DNA of 64,000 nt from Litoreibacter janthinus (GTDB taxonomy: Bacteria; Pseudomonadota; Alphaproteobacteria; Rhodobacterales; Rhodobacteraceae): positions 472,251-536,250 of the forward strand of contig NZ_FOYO01000001.1 of assembly GCF_900111945.1 (NCBI RefSeq), written 5' to 3'. Below the pieces are notes generated by a model. That model saw only the letters and a program-made list of their open reading frames with translations. It was not told where the DNA came from and did no database searches. Shown here piece after piece: positions 27,901-37,269 of the stretch (position 1 is its first letter; each line of letters opens with the position of its first letter). Both the position numbers and the translations under genes were made by a program.

Positions 27901-28202
27901 CCTGCAAGCAGACCATCCAAAAATGCTGATTTCGACTGCTCATACAGCAACCTAAGCTCGTCCAATGACGCGGTTTCGGGGGTCTGCTCCATCTGTTCGC
28001 ATAAAGCGCGGAAACCTTCAAAACCCAGATTGGCGGCACTGCCTTTCAAAAAGTGCAGATCATCGGCATTCGCCTGCGGCGCGTTTAAAATCAGCGCTTT
28101 CAGCTTTTCCTCAACTTCTTCCAAAAACAAGCCGGTGACTTCCTGAAAATCATCATCTCCAAGATCGTCCTTCAATTCTGCGACCCTTGACCAATTTAGC
28201 AT
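27897..28202 (-). CDS. Histidine phosphotransfer (Hpt) domain protein
   Basis: This 101-residue helical protein carries the Hpt phosphorylation motif HFLKGSAANLGF, with the phosphoaccepting histidine at about residue 50. It has no kinase or receiver part, so it must take phosphate from another protein. The ATG at 28202 is decided by AGGAGG 5 bases upstream; the longer frame to 28274 lacks support. It is divergent from a receiver-PP2C phosphatase gene, a natural partner. Its stop interlocks with the ilvA stop. Confidence 0.88.
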   Translation of the reverse strand: MLNWSRVAELKDDLGDDDFQEVTGLFLEEVEEKLKALILNAPQANADDLHFLKGSAANLGFEGFRALCEQMEQTPETASLDELRLLYEQSKSAFLDGLLAG

Positions 28203-28318
28203 GAGCGCCTCCTGAAACCCGGTGCAATCGACGCAACGCTGCGCCTCGGGGGTTAAAGAAAGGTGACGGCTCAAATTGTAATCAATGCATTTTTAGCTTT
28301 CATCCTCTTTTAAGGCCG

Positions 28319-29653
28319 ATGCCGTCTTGTGCGGGCATGTCACACTCAGTTTCGCAAGCCCAAACAGGGGCACAATCAGTTCAGTTAAACGCCCTTGATT
28401 GGGTTGATCTCTGCGACACAGATCCAGCTTTTCCGAAACAGGTTCTGGTTGTGGATGACAGCCGCATGCAGCGCCGCATTGTGTCTGCAAACCTGCGCAA
28501 ATGGGGTTACGACGTGTTGGAGGCAGCTTCGGGCGCTGAGGGGCTCTCACTGTGTGTAGAGCACGACATTTCAATGATCCTCAGTGATTGGATGATGCCA
28601 GGTATGACGGGTCCGGAGTTCTGCCGCGCTTTCCGTCAGCTCGGGCGGGATGATTATGGATACTTCATTCTGCTCACCAGCAAAGGCGGCAGCGATGAGA
28701 TTGCCGAAGGTCTCAATTCGGGCGCAGATGACTTTTTGACCAAGCCCGTCAATTCTGGCGAACTGCGCGCCCGCCTTCGGGCGGGGGAGCGCGTTCTGAA
28801 GATGCAATCCGCACTTATCGACAAAAACCAGATCGTTAATGCCGCCCTGCAGCGGATTGAAACACTCTATGACGCGCTGAACCACGACCTGTCAGAGGCC
28901 CGCCATCTGCAGCAGTCTCTGGTCCGCGAAACTGACATTCAATTGCCCGAAGGCCGGATCGCGCTGAACTTAACCCCCAGCGGACATGTAGGTGGAGATC
29001 TTGTCGGGACATTTCGCGTCAACGACGATCAAATCGGACTGTTCTCGCTGGATGTGTCAGGCCATGGCGTCACGTCCGCATTGATGACCGCTCGATTGGC
29101 GGGCTACCTAAGCGGGCTCACACCAAACCAGAACATGGCCTTACAGAAGCAGCCGGATGGAAGCTACGCCGCACGAGATCCCGCAAAGACGGCAAGCGAA
29201 CTGAATGAGTTACTGCTTCGGGAACTGGACACTGAGCATTATTTCACCATCGCGTTGAGTATCGTCGATCTGCGCACAGGCTATATGCGCACCGTCCAGG
29301 CTGGTCACCCCCACCCAGTTCTGCAGCGACAGGGATACGGTCCGTCATATCTAGGGGACGGTGGCATGCCGGTTGGTTTGATCCCAGATGCCTCGTATTC
29401 ATGTTTCGAGACGCAGCTCAGGCCCGGCGACAGATTGATATTGTATTCCGACGGCATCACCGAGGCAGAGCGGCCAGACGGCAAGATGCTGGATGAAGCC
29501 GGGTTTGCCAAAATTTTGGAAACATCCCGGTCCCTCGATGGTCCAACTACACTTGATCGCCTATTGACCGAATTGCGCCTATACACCGGCACAGATGAAT
29601 TCACCGACGATGTGTCAGCGTTGGTCTTTGACTATAGCGGACCAGCAATGTGA
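28319..29653 (+). CDS. Response regulator with PP2C/SpoIIE-type phosphatase output
   Basis: Residues 40-155 form a receiver domain (QVLVVDDSRMQRR, phosphoacceptor D90 in ILSDWMMPG, and the conserved lysine in DFLTKPVNSG). A helical linker follows. A SpoIIE/RsbU-type PP2C domain covers about 200-440, with metal-binding motifs GHVGGDLVGTF, LDVSGHG and LYSDGITEAE. Such proteins dephosphorylate an anti-anti-sigma factor, but none is visible nearby. The start ATG at 28319 is near AAGG; the ATG at 28337 is an alternative. It is divergent from the Hpt protein gene, which likely feeds phosphate to D90 or competes for it. Confidence 0.9.
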   Translation: MPSCAGMSHSVSQAQTGAQSVQLNALDWVDLCDTDPAFPKQVLVVDDSRMQRRIVSANLRKWGYDVLEAASGAEGLSLCVEHDISMILSDWMMPGMTGPEFCRAFRQLGRDDYGYFILLTSKGGSDEIAEGLNSGADDFLTKPVNSGELRARLRAGERVLKMQSALIDKNQIVNAALQRIETLYDALNHDLSEARHLQQSLVRETDIQLPEGRIALNLTPSGHVGGDLVGTFRVNDDQIGLFSLDVSGHGVTSALMTARLAGYLSGLTPNQNMALQKQPDGSYAARDPAKTASELNELLLRELDTEHYFTIALSIVDLRTGYMRTVQAGHPHPVLQRQGYGPSYLGDGGMPVGLIPDASYSCFETQLRPGDRLILYSDGITEAERPDGKMLDEAGFAKILETSRSLDGPTTLDRLLTELRLYTGTDEFTDDVSALVFDYSGPAM

Positions 29654-29668
29654 CGGCCAAAGGCCTTG

Positions 29669-30109
29669 TCAGAGGCCGAAAATCGTCTTCACAAAGTGTC
29701 GGTCGCCTTCATTGCCAAGCAGTCGAGCGGCATCAGCAGGAGACATCCAGACAGCGCTGTGGCCCTGCTCGGTTGGCGGCCCCCGTTGTAAGACCGGACG
29801 TGCAATATAAACGCTGCAGAGCTTCTCTGCCCAAAATCCGTACTCCGGCATAAAAACAAAGCGTCTGAACACCCCGATTTTGCGTGGCGCGGTCATGGCC
29901 CAACCGGTTTCCTCCATGACCTCCCGGTGCAGGGCTGGAATCGGGTGCTCTCCCGGATCAATTCCGCCACCCGGCAGTTGCACCTCCGGCTTTTCGCCAT
30001 CCTGAATAGTCGTCAGCAGGTCCTCACCATTCCACAAGATTGCATAGGCGCCAGGTCTGCGCCGATAGGGTTTTCCGTATTGAAAGGGTTCGCCAAAACG
30101 TCTGATCAT
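29669..30109 (-). CDS. NUDIX hydrolase
   Basis: The Nudix box is intact: GGGIDPGEHPIPALHREVME, then ETGW, matching GX5EX7REUXEEXGU. Enzymes of this family hydrolyse nucleoside diphosphates linked to another group. The substrate cannot be read. The ATG at 30109 (MIRRFGEPFQYG) has GGAG 8 bases upstream and is preferred over a GTG at 30136. It is convergent with the phosphatase gene (15-base gap) and divergent from hslO. Confidence 0.87.
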   Translation of the reverse strand: MIRRFGEPFQYGKPYRRRPGAYAILWNGEDLLTTIQDGEKPEVQLPGGGIDPGEHPIPALHREVMEETGWAMTAPRKIGVFRRFVFMPEYGFWAEKLCSVYIARPVLQRGPPTEQGHSAVWMSPADAARLLGNEGDRHFVKTIFGL

Positions 30110-30209
30110 GATGCAACTCCGCATTGCGTGACGCACCTACCCCTTGGGGAATGGATTGTCGCGCCTATCTAGACACGGTATGCCAAGCCCTCAGGCGTAA
30201 GGAAACCCC

Positions 30210-31208
30210 ATGACCCTTGGACAAAAAATCGCGTGGGACGACACCGTCCTACCCTTCCAGTTGGACAAAATCGACATCCGTGGCCGCGTCGCGCGCTTGG
30301 ATGGCGTCTTGGATCAAGTGCTGGAGCAACATGACTACCCGCCTCTGGTAGAGGCAATGGTGGCGGAAGCCGCCCTGCTGACCGCATTGATCGGGCAGAC
30401 GATCAAGCTGCGTTGGAAGCTGTCACTGCAAATCCGCGGTGACGGACCCTTGCGCTTGATCGCAACCGATTACTATGGCCCCACTGAGGATGGAGAACCC
30501 GCCCGTATTCGCGCCTATGCGAGCTATGACGCGGAAAACATCGACTTGGACGCAGCCCCCTTCGGCCAGATCGGCAAAGGCTACTTTGCGATCCTGATCG
30601 ATCAAGGGAACGACATGACGCCATATCAAGGCATCACCCCGCTGGCTGGCGGTAGTCTGTCCGCCTGCGCCGAGACGTACTTCGCGCAATCGGAGCAATT
30701 GCCGACCAAATTCGCGCTAACCTATGGCCGGTCCACCGAGCCGGGCGAAGCCGAAAGCTGGCGTGCAGGTGGTGTGATGCTACAGCATATGCCGAAAGCC
30801 TCACCGCTCATGGCAAAAGATGACGCGACGGGCGAAGAAGGCCTGTTGGCTGCGGACGACATCCTGCACGGAGATGAGTCGGAAAACTGGAACCGAGCAA
30901 GCATCCTGCTCGATACTGTGGAAGAGCTGGAATTGATCGGGCCAAGCGTTGCCCCGACAGACTTGCTTTACCGCTTGTTCCACGAAGAAGGCCCTATCGT
31001 GTATGACGCGCAGCCCATCAAGTTTGGCTGCACATGCTCTGAAGATAAGGTGCGGCAAAGCATGTCGATCTACTCGGCGCGCGACATCGCACACATGACC
31101 AAAGAGGATGGGTCTTTGACCGCCGACTGCCAGTTCTGCGGCGCACATTATGTGATGGACCCTAAAACCCTAGGGTTCGAGGCAGAGACCTCTGATGACG
31201 GGCAATGA
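30210..31208 (+). CDS. hslO: Redox-regulated chaperone Hsp33
   Basis: Hsp33 is a cytoplasmic holdase activated when its zinc cysteines oxidise. The C-terminal redox switch is present as KFGCTCSEDKV and DCQFCGAHYV, giving the CxC and CxxC pairs. The N-terminal domain and linker fill the remaining 280 residues, at 332 residues slightly longer than E. coli Hsp33. AAGGAA precedes the ATG. It overlaps the next NUDIX gene by 14 bases, beginning a run of three coupled genes (NUDIX, CCA transferase, LysE). Confidence 0.94.
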   Translation: MTLGQKIAWDDTVLPFQLDKIDIRGRVARLDGVLDQVLEQHDYPPLVEAMVAEAALLTALIGQTIKLRWKLSLQIRGDGPLRLIATDYYGPTEDGEPARIRAYASYDAENIDLDAAPFGQIGKGYFAILIDQGNDMTPYQGITPLAGGSLSACAETYFAQSEQLPTKFALTYGRSTEPGEAESWRAGGVMLQHMPKASPLMAKDDATGEEGLLAADDILHGDESENWNRASILLDTVEELELIGPSVAPTDLLYRLFHEEGPIVYDAQPIKFGCTCSEDKVRQSMSIYSARDIAHMTKEDGSLTADCQFCGAHYVMDPKTLGFEAETSDDGQ

Positions 31209-31794
31209 CCTGATCCATGCAGTAACGGCCGCGTTGGGAAATCCCGGCGCGGCCACATCTGACTTTGATCTGAATCCCAACGTTGTTCTTCCCGCAGAGC
31301 GCAAACTGCGCGACGCCGCGGTTCTGGTTCCCCTGTTACCGTCGCCAGATGGCGCGCGCTTGGTGTTGACCAAACGCTCCTCGGCGCTCAAACACCATCC
31401 GGGCCAAATCGCCTTTCCGGGTGGGAAGCGGGATGGGGACGAAACGCTGACAACCACCGCACTGCGCGAAGCCGAAGAAGAAGTCGGCCTAGACCGCCGG
31501 AAAGTTCGCTTGATTGGCAGCCTGCCAACTCATGAAACCGTGACCGGCTTCCAAGTGACGCCACAGGTTGGTGTAATCGACGGTACCTTTGATCCGGCAT
31601 CTGAGGAAGGCGAAGTTGCCGAAGTTTTCACTGTCCCGCTTATTCACGTTCTAGATCCGGCGAACTACAGAATTGAAGGGCGGCGCTGGCGCGGCCAACG
31701 GCGGCATTATTTCGTGGTGCCCTACGGCCCTTATTACATTTGGGGCGCGACCGCACGAATGCTGCGGTCCTTGGCCGATCTGGTGCACCTGTGA
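31195..31794 (+). CDS. CoA pyrophosphatase-type NUDIX hydrolase
   Basis: The 199-residue protein has a Nudix box (GGKRDGDETLTTTALREAEE then EVGL) with the upstream LTKRSSALKHHPGQIAFPGG region typical of CoA pyrophosphatases such as NudL. These cleave CoA to phosphopantetheine and 3',5'-ADP. It begins inside the end of hslO and ends with GTGA, which also starts the CCA transferase gene. This tight packing suggests cotranslation. Confidence 0.9.
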   Translation: MTGNDLIHAVTAALGNPGAATSDFDLNPNVVLPAERKLRDAAVLVPLLPSPDGARLVLTKRSSALKHHPGQIAFPGGKRDGDETLTTTALREAEEEVGLDRRKVRLIGSLPTHETVTGFQVTPQVGVIDGTFDPASEEGEVAEVFTVPLIHVLDPANYRIEGRRWRGQRRHYFVVPYGPYYIWGATARMLRSLADLVHL

Positions 31795-32936
31795 CGATCG
31801 TTACCGGAGACTGGCTGCACGCGCCCGCCACGCAGGCGGTTTTCGATGCTTTGGAAGAGGCGGGACATACGGGCTATTTCGTCGGTGGCTGCGTACGCAA
31901 CGCGTTCCTGGGCGCACCCGTCGCCGATATCGACATCACCACGGCAGCGACACCTGACACCGTGTGCAAGGCTGCTGAGGCCGCTGGGCTCAAAGTTGTT
32001 CCTACCGGGATCGACCACGGCACTGTGACGGTTGTGTCCGGTGGCATGCCCCATGAGATCACCACATTCCGCCGTGATGTCACCACTGACGGGCGGCACG
32101 CCGAAGTTGCGTTTTCGACATCGCTTGCAGAGGACGCGGCGCGGCGGGATTTCACGATGAACGCACTCTACGCCGACCGTCACGGAGATGTGTCTGACCC
32201 TGTCGGCGGCTTGCCGGATCTGGAGGCGCGACGACTACGGTTTATCGGTGATGCTGACGCCCGGATTGCGGAGGATTACCTGCGCATCCTGCGCTTTTTC
32301 AGGTTTCACGCATGGTATGGAGACGCCGATCAGGGCTTGGACGCCGATGGTCTGGCGGCTTGTGCTGCTGCTGCGGAAGGGCTTTCGCAGCTATCGGCGG
32401 AACGCATCGGCGCTGAGATGACAAAACTGCTGCGTGCGCCGGACCCTGCTCCAGCCGTAGCGGCAATGGCGCAAGCTGGGATACTGGCGCGGGTGATGCC
32501 GGGGGCAGATGCGAAGGCATTGCCAGTTCTGGTGCATCTCGAGGACGGGCGCGCACCGGCTCTGGCACGGCGAGCCGTCAGCTTAGGCGGCGCGAATTTG
32601 AAGGAGCTTTGGCGCCTGTCGAAGGCTGAAGCGGAGAAGATTGACGTGCTGCGCGATTTGGCTGGCGCAACGACAGGTTTGGCAGAAATTTCGTATCGCC
32701 ACGGCGCTGACGCGGCGCTGGATGTTGCTCTGCTGCGCGGCGCATTGTTCGAGCAACCTTTACCGCAGAATTTGGATGCGATTATTTCGACAGGGGCCGA
32801 AGCGTGCTTTCCCCTGTCAGCCGCGGACCTTATGCCTGAATTCAAAGGCCCCGCGCTTGGCACGAAACTGAAAGAGCTGGAAACGCGCTGGGTTGCCTCA
32901 GGCTTTACTCTGACCAAAGCGGAGCTTCTTGGATGA
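31791..32936 (+). CDS. CCA tRNA nucleotidyltransferase
   Basis: This enzyme adds or repairs the 3' CCA end of tRNA. The nucleotidyltransferase head has GYFVGGCVRNAFLGAPVADI followed by the catalytic DID (DIDITTAATP), and RRDFTMNALYAD is the flexible-loop motif. The body and tail follow to 381 residues. The start is GTG at 31791, overlapping the NUDIX stop by four bases (GTGA); the earlier frame from 31740 is inside the NUDIX gene. The end overlaps the LysE gene by ATGA. Whether it is a full CCA-adding enzyme or an A-adding type cannot be told by eye. Confidence 0.93.
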   Translation: MTIVTGDWLHAPATQAVFDALEEAGHTGYFVGGCVRNAFLGAPVADIDITTAATPDTVCKAAEAAGLKVVPTGIDHGTVTVVSGGMPHEITTFRRDVTTDGRHAEVAFSTSLAEDAARRDFTMNALYADRHGDVSDPVGGLPDLEARRLRFIGDADARIAEDYLRILRFFRFHAWYGDADQGLDADGLAACAAAAEGLSQLSAERIGAEMTKLLRAPDPAPAVAAMAQAGILARVMPGADAKALPVLVHLEDGRAPALARRAVSLGGANLKELWRLSKAEAEKIDVLRDLAGATTGLAEISYRHGADAALDVALLRGALFEQPLPQNLDAIISTGAEACFPLSAADLMPEFKGPALGTKLKELETRWVASGFTLTKAELLG

Positions 32937-33517
32937 GTTTCGACCCGCTTTACGCCTTCGTTTTTGCGGGACTGTTCTCTCCTGGCCCGAACGTCATTTT
33001 GCTGACAGCGTCCGGTGCCCGGTTTGGCTTTAAGCGGACCCTGCCACACGTGCTAGGGGTTGCCGCAGGGGTCGGCATCACCTCTGCCCTTACAGGCTTT
33101 GGCGTTGGAGCACTGCTGCTTGCTCAACCGGCTCTGACCTTCACCCTGAAATGTCTCGCCGCCGCTTGGATTTTGTGGATGTCGTGGAAACTGTTCCGCT
33201 CGACCAGAGGACCGCAAGCACAAGGGCGCGACCGGCCGTTCACTTTCATTGAAGCCGTCCTGTTCCAATGGGTTAACCCCAAGATCTGGGTGATCGCTAT
33301 GGCGGCCTCTTCAGGTTACTCGATTGGCCTACCGCCCGTTCATGAGGCGCTGCGGCTGGGCAGTGCATTTTCAGGGATCAACCTGTTTGTCTGTCTGTTC
33401 TGGACCTTCGCAGGTTCCTTGCTGGCGGTTCTCATGACGCGGCCCGCTTGGTGGCGCGGGTTTATGACGGTGATGGCCCTTGCGCTGGCGGGTTCAGCAG
33501 TCATGGTTTTCCTTTAG
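32933..33517 (+). CDS. LysE/RhtB-family amino acid exporter
   Basis: A 194-residue protein with about six membrane segments and the family N-terminus: FAGLFSPGPNVILLTASGAR, containing the PGP motif, then GFKRTLPHVLGVAAGVG. LysE-family proteins export amino acids or related compounds. It starts on the ATGA shared with the CCA transferase gene. The substrate is unknown. Good family match and normal length. Confidence 0.9.
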   Translation: MSFDPLYAFVFAGLFSPGPNVILLTASGARFGFKRTLPHVLGVAAGVGITSALTGFGVGALLLAQPALTFTLKCLAAAWILWMSWKLFRSTRGPQAQGRDRPFTFIEAVLFQWVNPKIWVIAMAASSGYSIGLPPVHEALRLGSAFSGINLFVCLFWTFAGSLLAVLMTRPAWWRGFMTVMALALAGSAVMVFL

Positions 33518-33553
33518 AGCTCGGCCTATATTGGGGCTGAAGCAGAGGTGTGA

Positions 33554-35395
33554 ATGTTCCGGTTTCTGGAGAACTTGGTCGACCCTTACGAACCCTATGA
33601 CGAGGTAGACGCGCCGCCGCGCAAGCTGTGGCCGTTCCTTGTGTCATACTCACGGCCCTTCAAAACTGTTTTCGTCTGGGCGGCAGTGTTGTCGCTGTTG
33701 GTCGCCATTATGGAGGTCGGCCTGATCTACTACTTGGGCCGCGTCGTCGACCTGTTGTCGAGCGGTGAGCCCGCGCAAGTGCTAGAACAATACGGCACCG
33801 AACTGATCTTGGCGGGTGTTTTCATACTGGTTATTCGCCCACTTGTTCAGGCGGCAGACGTCGGCGTTCTGAACAACGCCATTCTGCCAAATTACGGCAC
33901 CCTGTTCCGCTGGCGCGCACACAAGCATGTCCTGCGCCAATCGGTCGGATGGTTCGAAAATGACTTCGCCGGCCGCATTGCAAACCGCATCATGCAAACA
34001 CCACCGGCGGCAGGCGACGCGATTTTTCAAGTGTTCGACGCGATCACGTTCTCGCTCGCTTATGCGATTGGCGCAGTGATTCTTCTGGCTGACGCAGACC
34101 TGCGATTGGTGATCCCGTTGCTCGTCTGGCTGGGGCTGTATGCGTGGCTTATGACATGGACCATGAAGCGCGTCGGACCTGCGTCTAAGGCGTCATCCGA
34201 CGCGCGGTCGATGACCACTGGGCGTGTGGTGGACAGCTATACCAACATCCATTCGGTCAAACTGTTTGCCCACCATGATGGCGAGTTGCGATTCGCCAAA
34301 GAAGCCATTGAGCAGACACGTCAGACCTTCTCGCGCGAGATGCGCATCTTTACCATGATGGACGTCATGCTTGTCACACTGAACGGACTGCTGATCGTCG
34401 GTGTTGTGGGCTGGGCAATCTGGCTTTGGGGCGAAGGGAGTGCCACCGTTGGCGCCGTGGCAGCCGCAACCGCGTTGACCCTGCGGCTTAATGCGATGAC
34501 CGGCTGGATCATGTGGGCGCTGTCGACTTTCTTCCGGTCCCTTGGTGTCGTATCCGAAGGTATGGAAACGATCGCCCAGCCGATTACTTTGGTGGATGCT
34601 GCCGACGCCAAACCGCTGGAGTTGCATGAGGGCGTCGTCGAATTCAAAGGACTGACCCACCACTACGGGCGCGAAAAAGGCGGGCTTGACGCCGTGTCCC
34701 TGCGCATTTCCGCGGGGGAGAAGGTCGGTCTGATTGGCCGTTCTGGCGCCGGAAAGTCAACTTTGGTCAAGCTGCTGTTGCGTTTCTATGACCCTGAAGG
34801 CGGCCGCATCGAGATTGACGGGCAGGATATCACGCACGTCACTCAAGATAGCCTGCGGCATGTCACAGGTATGGTGAGCCAGGATAGCTCTTTGCTGCAT
34901 CGTTCGGTGCGAGATAACATTCTATATGGCCGACCCGATGCATCCGATGCTGAAATGATCCAAGCGGCAAAGCGCGCCGAAGCGCATGACTTCATTCTTG
35001 ACCTGAGCGATCCCAACGGGCGCACAGGTTACGACGCGCATGTGGGCGAACGGGGTGTGAAGCTGTCCGGCGGTCAACGGCAACGGATCGGGCTGGCGCG
35101 AGTTATCTTGAAAGACGCCCCTATCTTGGTGCTGGACGAAGCGACAAGTGCGCTCGACAGTGAGGTGGAAGCTGCGATTCAAGACACGCTTTACGGCGTC
35201 ATGGAAGGGAAGACTGTCATCGCGATTGCACACAGGCTCAGCACTATCGCCCATATGGACCGCATTGTAGTTTTGGACGCTGGAAAGATTGCCGAAGAAG
35301 GCACCCATTCCGAGCTTCTGGCTCATGGTGGGCTATATGCTGGTTTCTGGGCGCGCCAATCTGGCGGGTTTCTCAACACGGATGCTGCTGAATGA
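33554..35395 (+). CDS. ABC exporter half-transporter (first of a tandem pair)
   Basis: The 613-residue protein has an N-terminal six-helix transmembrane domain fused to an ATPase. Walker A is GRSGAGKSTL, the signature is LSGGQRQR, and Walker B is ILVLDEATSALDSE, so it is catalytically intact. Its end overlaps the next ABC gene by ATGA. The two are clear paralogues and probably form a heterodimer. Exporters of this type move lipids, peptides or drugs; no substrate hint is present. GAGG precedes the ATG. Confidence 0.92.
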   Translation: MFRFLENLVDPYEPYDEVDAPPRKLWPFLVSYSRPFKTVFVWAAVLSLLVAIMEVGLIYYLGRVVDLLSSGEPAQVLEQYGTELILAGVFILVIRPLVQAADVGVLNNAILPNYGTLFRWRAHKHVLRQSVGWFENDFAGRIANRIMQTPPAAGDAIFQVFDAITFSLAYAIGAVILLADADLRLVIPLLVWLGLYAWLMTWTMKRVGPASKASSDARSMTTGRVVDSYTNIHSVKLFAHHDGELRFAKEAIEQTRQTFSREMRIFTMMDVMLVTLNGLLIVGVVGWAIWLWGEGSATVGAVAAATALTLRLNAMTGWIMWALSTFFRSLGVVSEGMETIAQPITLVDAADAKPLELHEGVVEFKGLTHHYGREKGGLDAVSLRISAGEKVGLIGRSGAGKSTLVKLLLRFYDPEGGRIEIDGQDITHVTQDSLRHVTGMVSQDSSLLHRSVRDNILYGRPDASDAEMIQAAKRAEAHDFILDLSDPNGRTGYDAHVGERGVKLSGGQRQRIGLARVILKDAPILVLDEATSALDSEVEAAIQDTLYGVMEGKTVIAIAHRLSTIAHMDRIVVLDAGKIAEEGTHSELLAHGGLYAGFWARQSGGFLNTDAAE

Positions 35396-37263
35396 CGGGC
35401 CAAATCTCTAGAGGGATAGAAACGGTGCTGAAACGCCTTGGCGACAGTATCGACCCGTTCCGTGAGGCAGACACGCCGCCACCAAGCACGTTGTGGGCCT
35501 TCTGCAAGTGGTGTCTGGCCGGCTCTTGGCCTGTGTTGATTGTGGCAGCAGTCGTTTCTGCCTTGGCTGGCACGATGGAGGCGGTCACAGCGTTGCTATT
35601 GGGTCGCGTCATCGACGCCGCAGCCGCAACCGGTCCCGTGGGTTTCTTCACCGAGAACATCGCGCTGGTTGCTCTGTTCGTTGGCTTCTTCCTGATCGTG
35701 CGCCCACTGAGTTTCGGCTTGAGTGCGGCATTCAACGGCATCGTGGTTCCACCCAACATTTACCCGCTGATACAAAGCCGCCTGCACCGTTGGACACTTG
35801 GCCACTCGGTTGACTACTTCGACAATGATTTCGCCGGGCGTATCGCCCAAAAGCAAATGCAAACCGCCCGCGCGTTGACCGAAGTCACCGCCGAAAGCAT
35901 CAACGTGGTGGCATTCGCGTTGGCCTCGATATTGGGGTCGGTCTTGTTGCTTGGCACGATCAGTGGCTGGATCGCTGTAGCATTGGCTGTCTGGCTGGCC
36001 GGATACATTGTCATGATCCGCTGGTTTATGCCCCGCATTCGAAAGCGCTCGGCCGCTCGGGCGGGCGCCCGCACCATGGTGACGGGTCAGGTCGTCGACA
36101 CCATCACCAACATCAAAACCGTCAAACTGTTCGGACATTCGCAATTCGAGGACGAGTCTGCCCTGAACGCGATGGCCGTTTTACGCGACCGCGCTCTGGA
36201 TTTCGGCCGCTTGTCCACCGGATTCCGGTTTGCGCTGATGGCCGCTGCGGGTGTTCTGCCTGTTCTGCTTATCGGTGGGACGGTGATGCTCTGGCAGACT
36301 GGCGTCGCATCGACCGGTGACATCGCGGCGGCCGGAGCCATATCAATCCGCATCGCCCAGATGACCGGCTGGGTCAGCTTCGCCTTGATGGGCATGTATG
36401 CCAATGTGGGCGAGGTCGAGAACGGAATGCACACCCTGACCCCGCCCCACGCCTTGCTGGACAAGCAAGGCGCCCAACAGCTTCGCGTGCCCAATGGGGA
36501 GGTCGAGTTTGACCATGTGACATTCCGGTATGGGCGCGCAGTGGGTGGCATTGACGAGGTGACGCTGACCATCAAGCCAGGCGAAAAGCTGGGTCTGGTC
36601 GGTGCCTCCGGTGCGGGCAAATCGACATTGGTCAGCCTGCTCCTGCGGCTTTACGACACCGAAACAGGCGCGGTTCGGATCGACGGGCAAAACGTGTCAG
36701 ATGTGACGCAGGAAAGCCTGCGCCAAAGCATTGGCATGGTCACGCAGGAAACGTCGATGTTCAACCGCTCCGCCCGCGACAACATTCTTTATGGGCGCCC
36801 CGATGCCACTGAAGACGACATGATCGACGCCGCCCGCCGCGCCGAAGCACATGAGTTCATTCTGGAGCTTGAGGATCACAAAGGGCGCAAAGGTTATGAG
36901 GCCCATCTGGGCGAACGTGGCGTAAAGCTGTCAGGTGGCCAAAGGCAGAGGATTGCCCTTGCACGCGCGCTTCTGAAAGACGCACCGATCTTGGTGTTGG
37001 ACGAAGCGACCAGCGCGTTGGACAGTGAAGTAGAAGCCTCTATCCAGTCCGCGCTAGAGAACGCGATGGTGGGTAAAACCGTAATCGCCATCGCTCACCG
37101 CTTAAGCACCATTGCCCGTATGGATCGGATCGTCGTCATTGAATCAGGACGTATTGTCGAAGACGGCACACATGCGGAGCTTCTTGCGCAAGGCGACCGC
37201 TACGCACGCTACTGGCGGCGGCAGTCCGGCGGGTTTATAGGCATTGCTGAAGCAGCCGAGTAA
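35392..37263 (+). CDS. ABC exporter half-transporter (second of a tandem pair)
   Basis: Like its upstream partner, this 623-residue protein has a membrane domain and a complete ATPase: Walker A GASGAGKSTL, signature LSGGQRQR, Walker B ILVLDEATSALD, and the H-loop IAHRLSTIARMD. The two share matching end segments (SALDSEVEA), showing duplication. Its ATG lies in the stop of the first gene. The pair is likely an obligate heterodimeric exporter; the cargo is unknown. The RNA methyltransferase that follows 6 bases later is probably only a passenger in the operon. Confidence 0.92.
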   Translation: MTGQISRGIETVLKRLGDSIDPFREADTPPPSTLWAFCKWCLAGSWPVLIVAAVVSALAGTMEAVTALLLGRVIDAAAATGPVGFFTENIALVALFVGFFLIVRPLSFGLSAAFNGIVVPPNIYPLIQSRLHRWTLGHSVDYFDNDFAGRIAQKQMQTARALTEVTAESINVVAFALASILGSVLLLGTISGWIAVALAVWLAGYIVMIRWFMPRIRKRSAARAGARTMVTGQVVDTITNIKTVKLFGHSQFEDESALNAMAVLRDRALDFGRLSTGFRFALMAAAGVLPVLLIGGTVMLWQTGVASTGDIAAAGAISIRIAQMTGWVSFALMGMYANVGEVENGMHTLTPPHALLDKQGAQQLRVPNGEVEFDHVTFRYGRAVGGIDEVTLTIKPGEKLGLVGASGAGKSTLVSLLLRLYDTETGAVRIDGQNVSDVTQESLRQSIGMVTQETSMFNRSARDNILYGRPDATEDDMIDAARRAEAHEFILELEDHKGRKGYEAHLGERGVKLSGGQRQRIALARALLKDAPILVLDEATSALDSEVEASIQSALENAMVGKTVIAIAHRLSTIARMDRIVVIESGRIVEDGTHAELLAQGDRYARYWRRQSGGFIGIAEAAE

Positions 37264-37269
37264 GCACCC

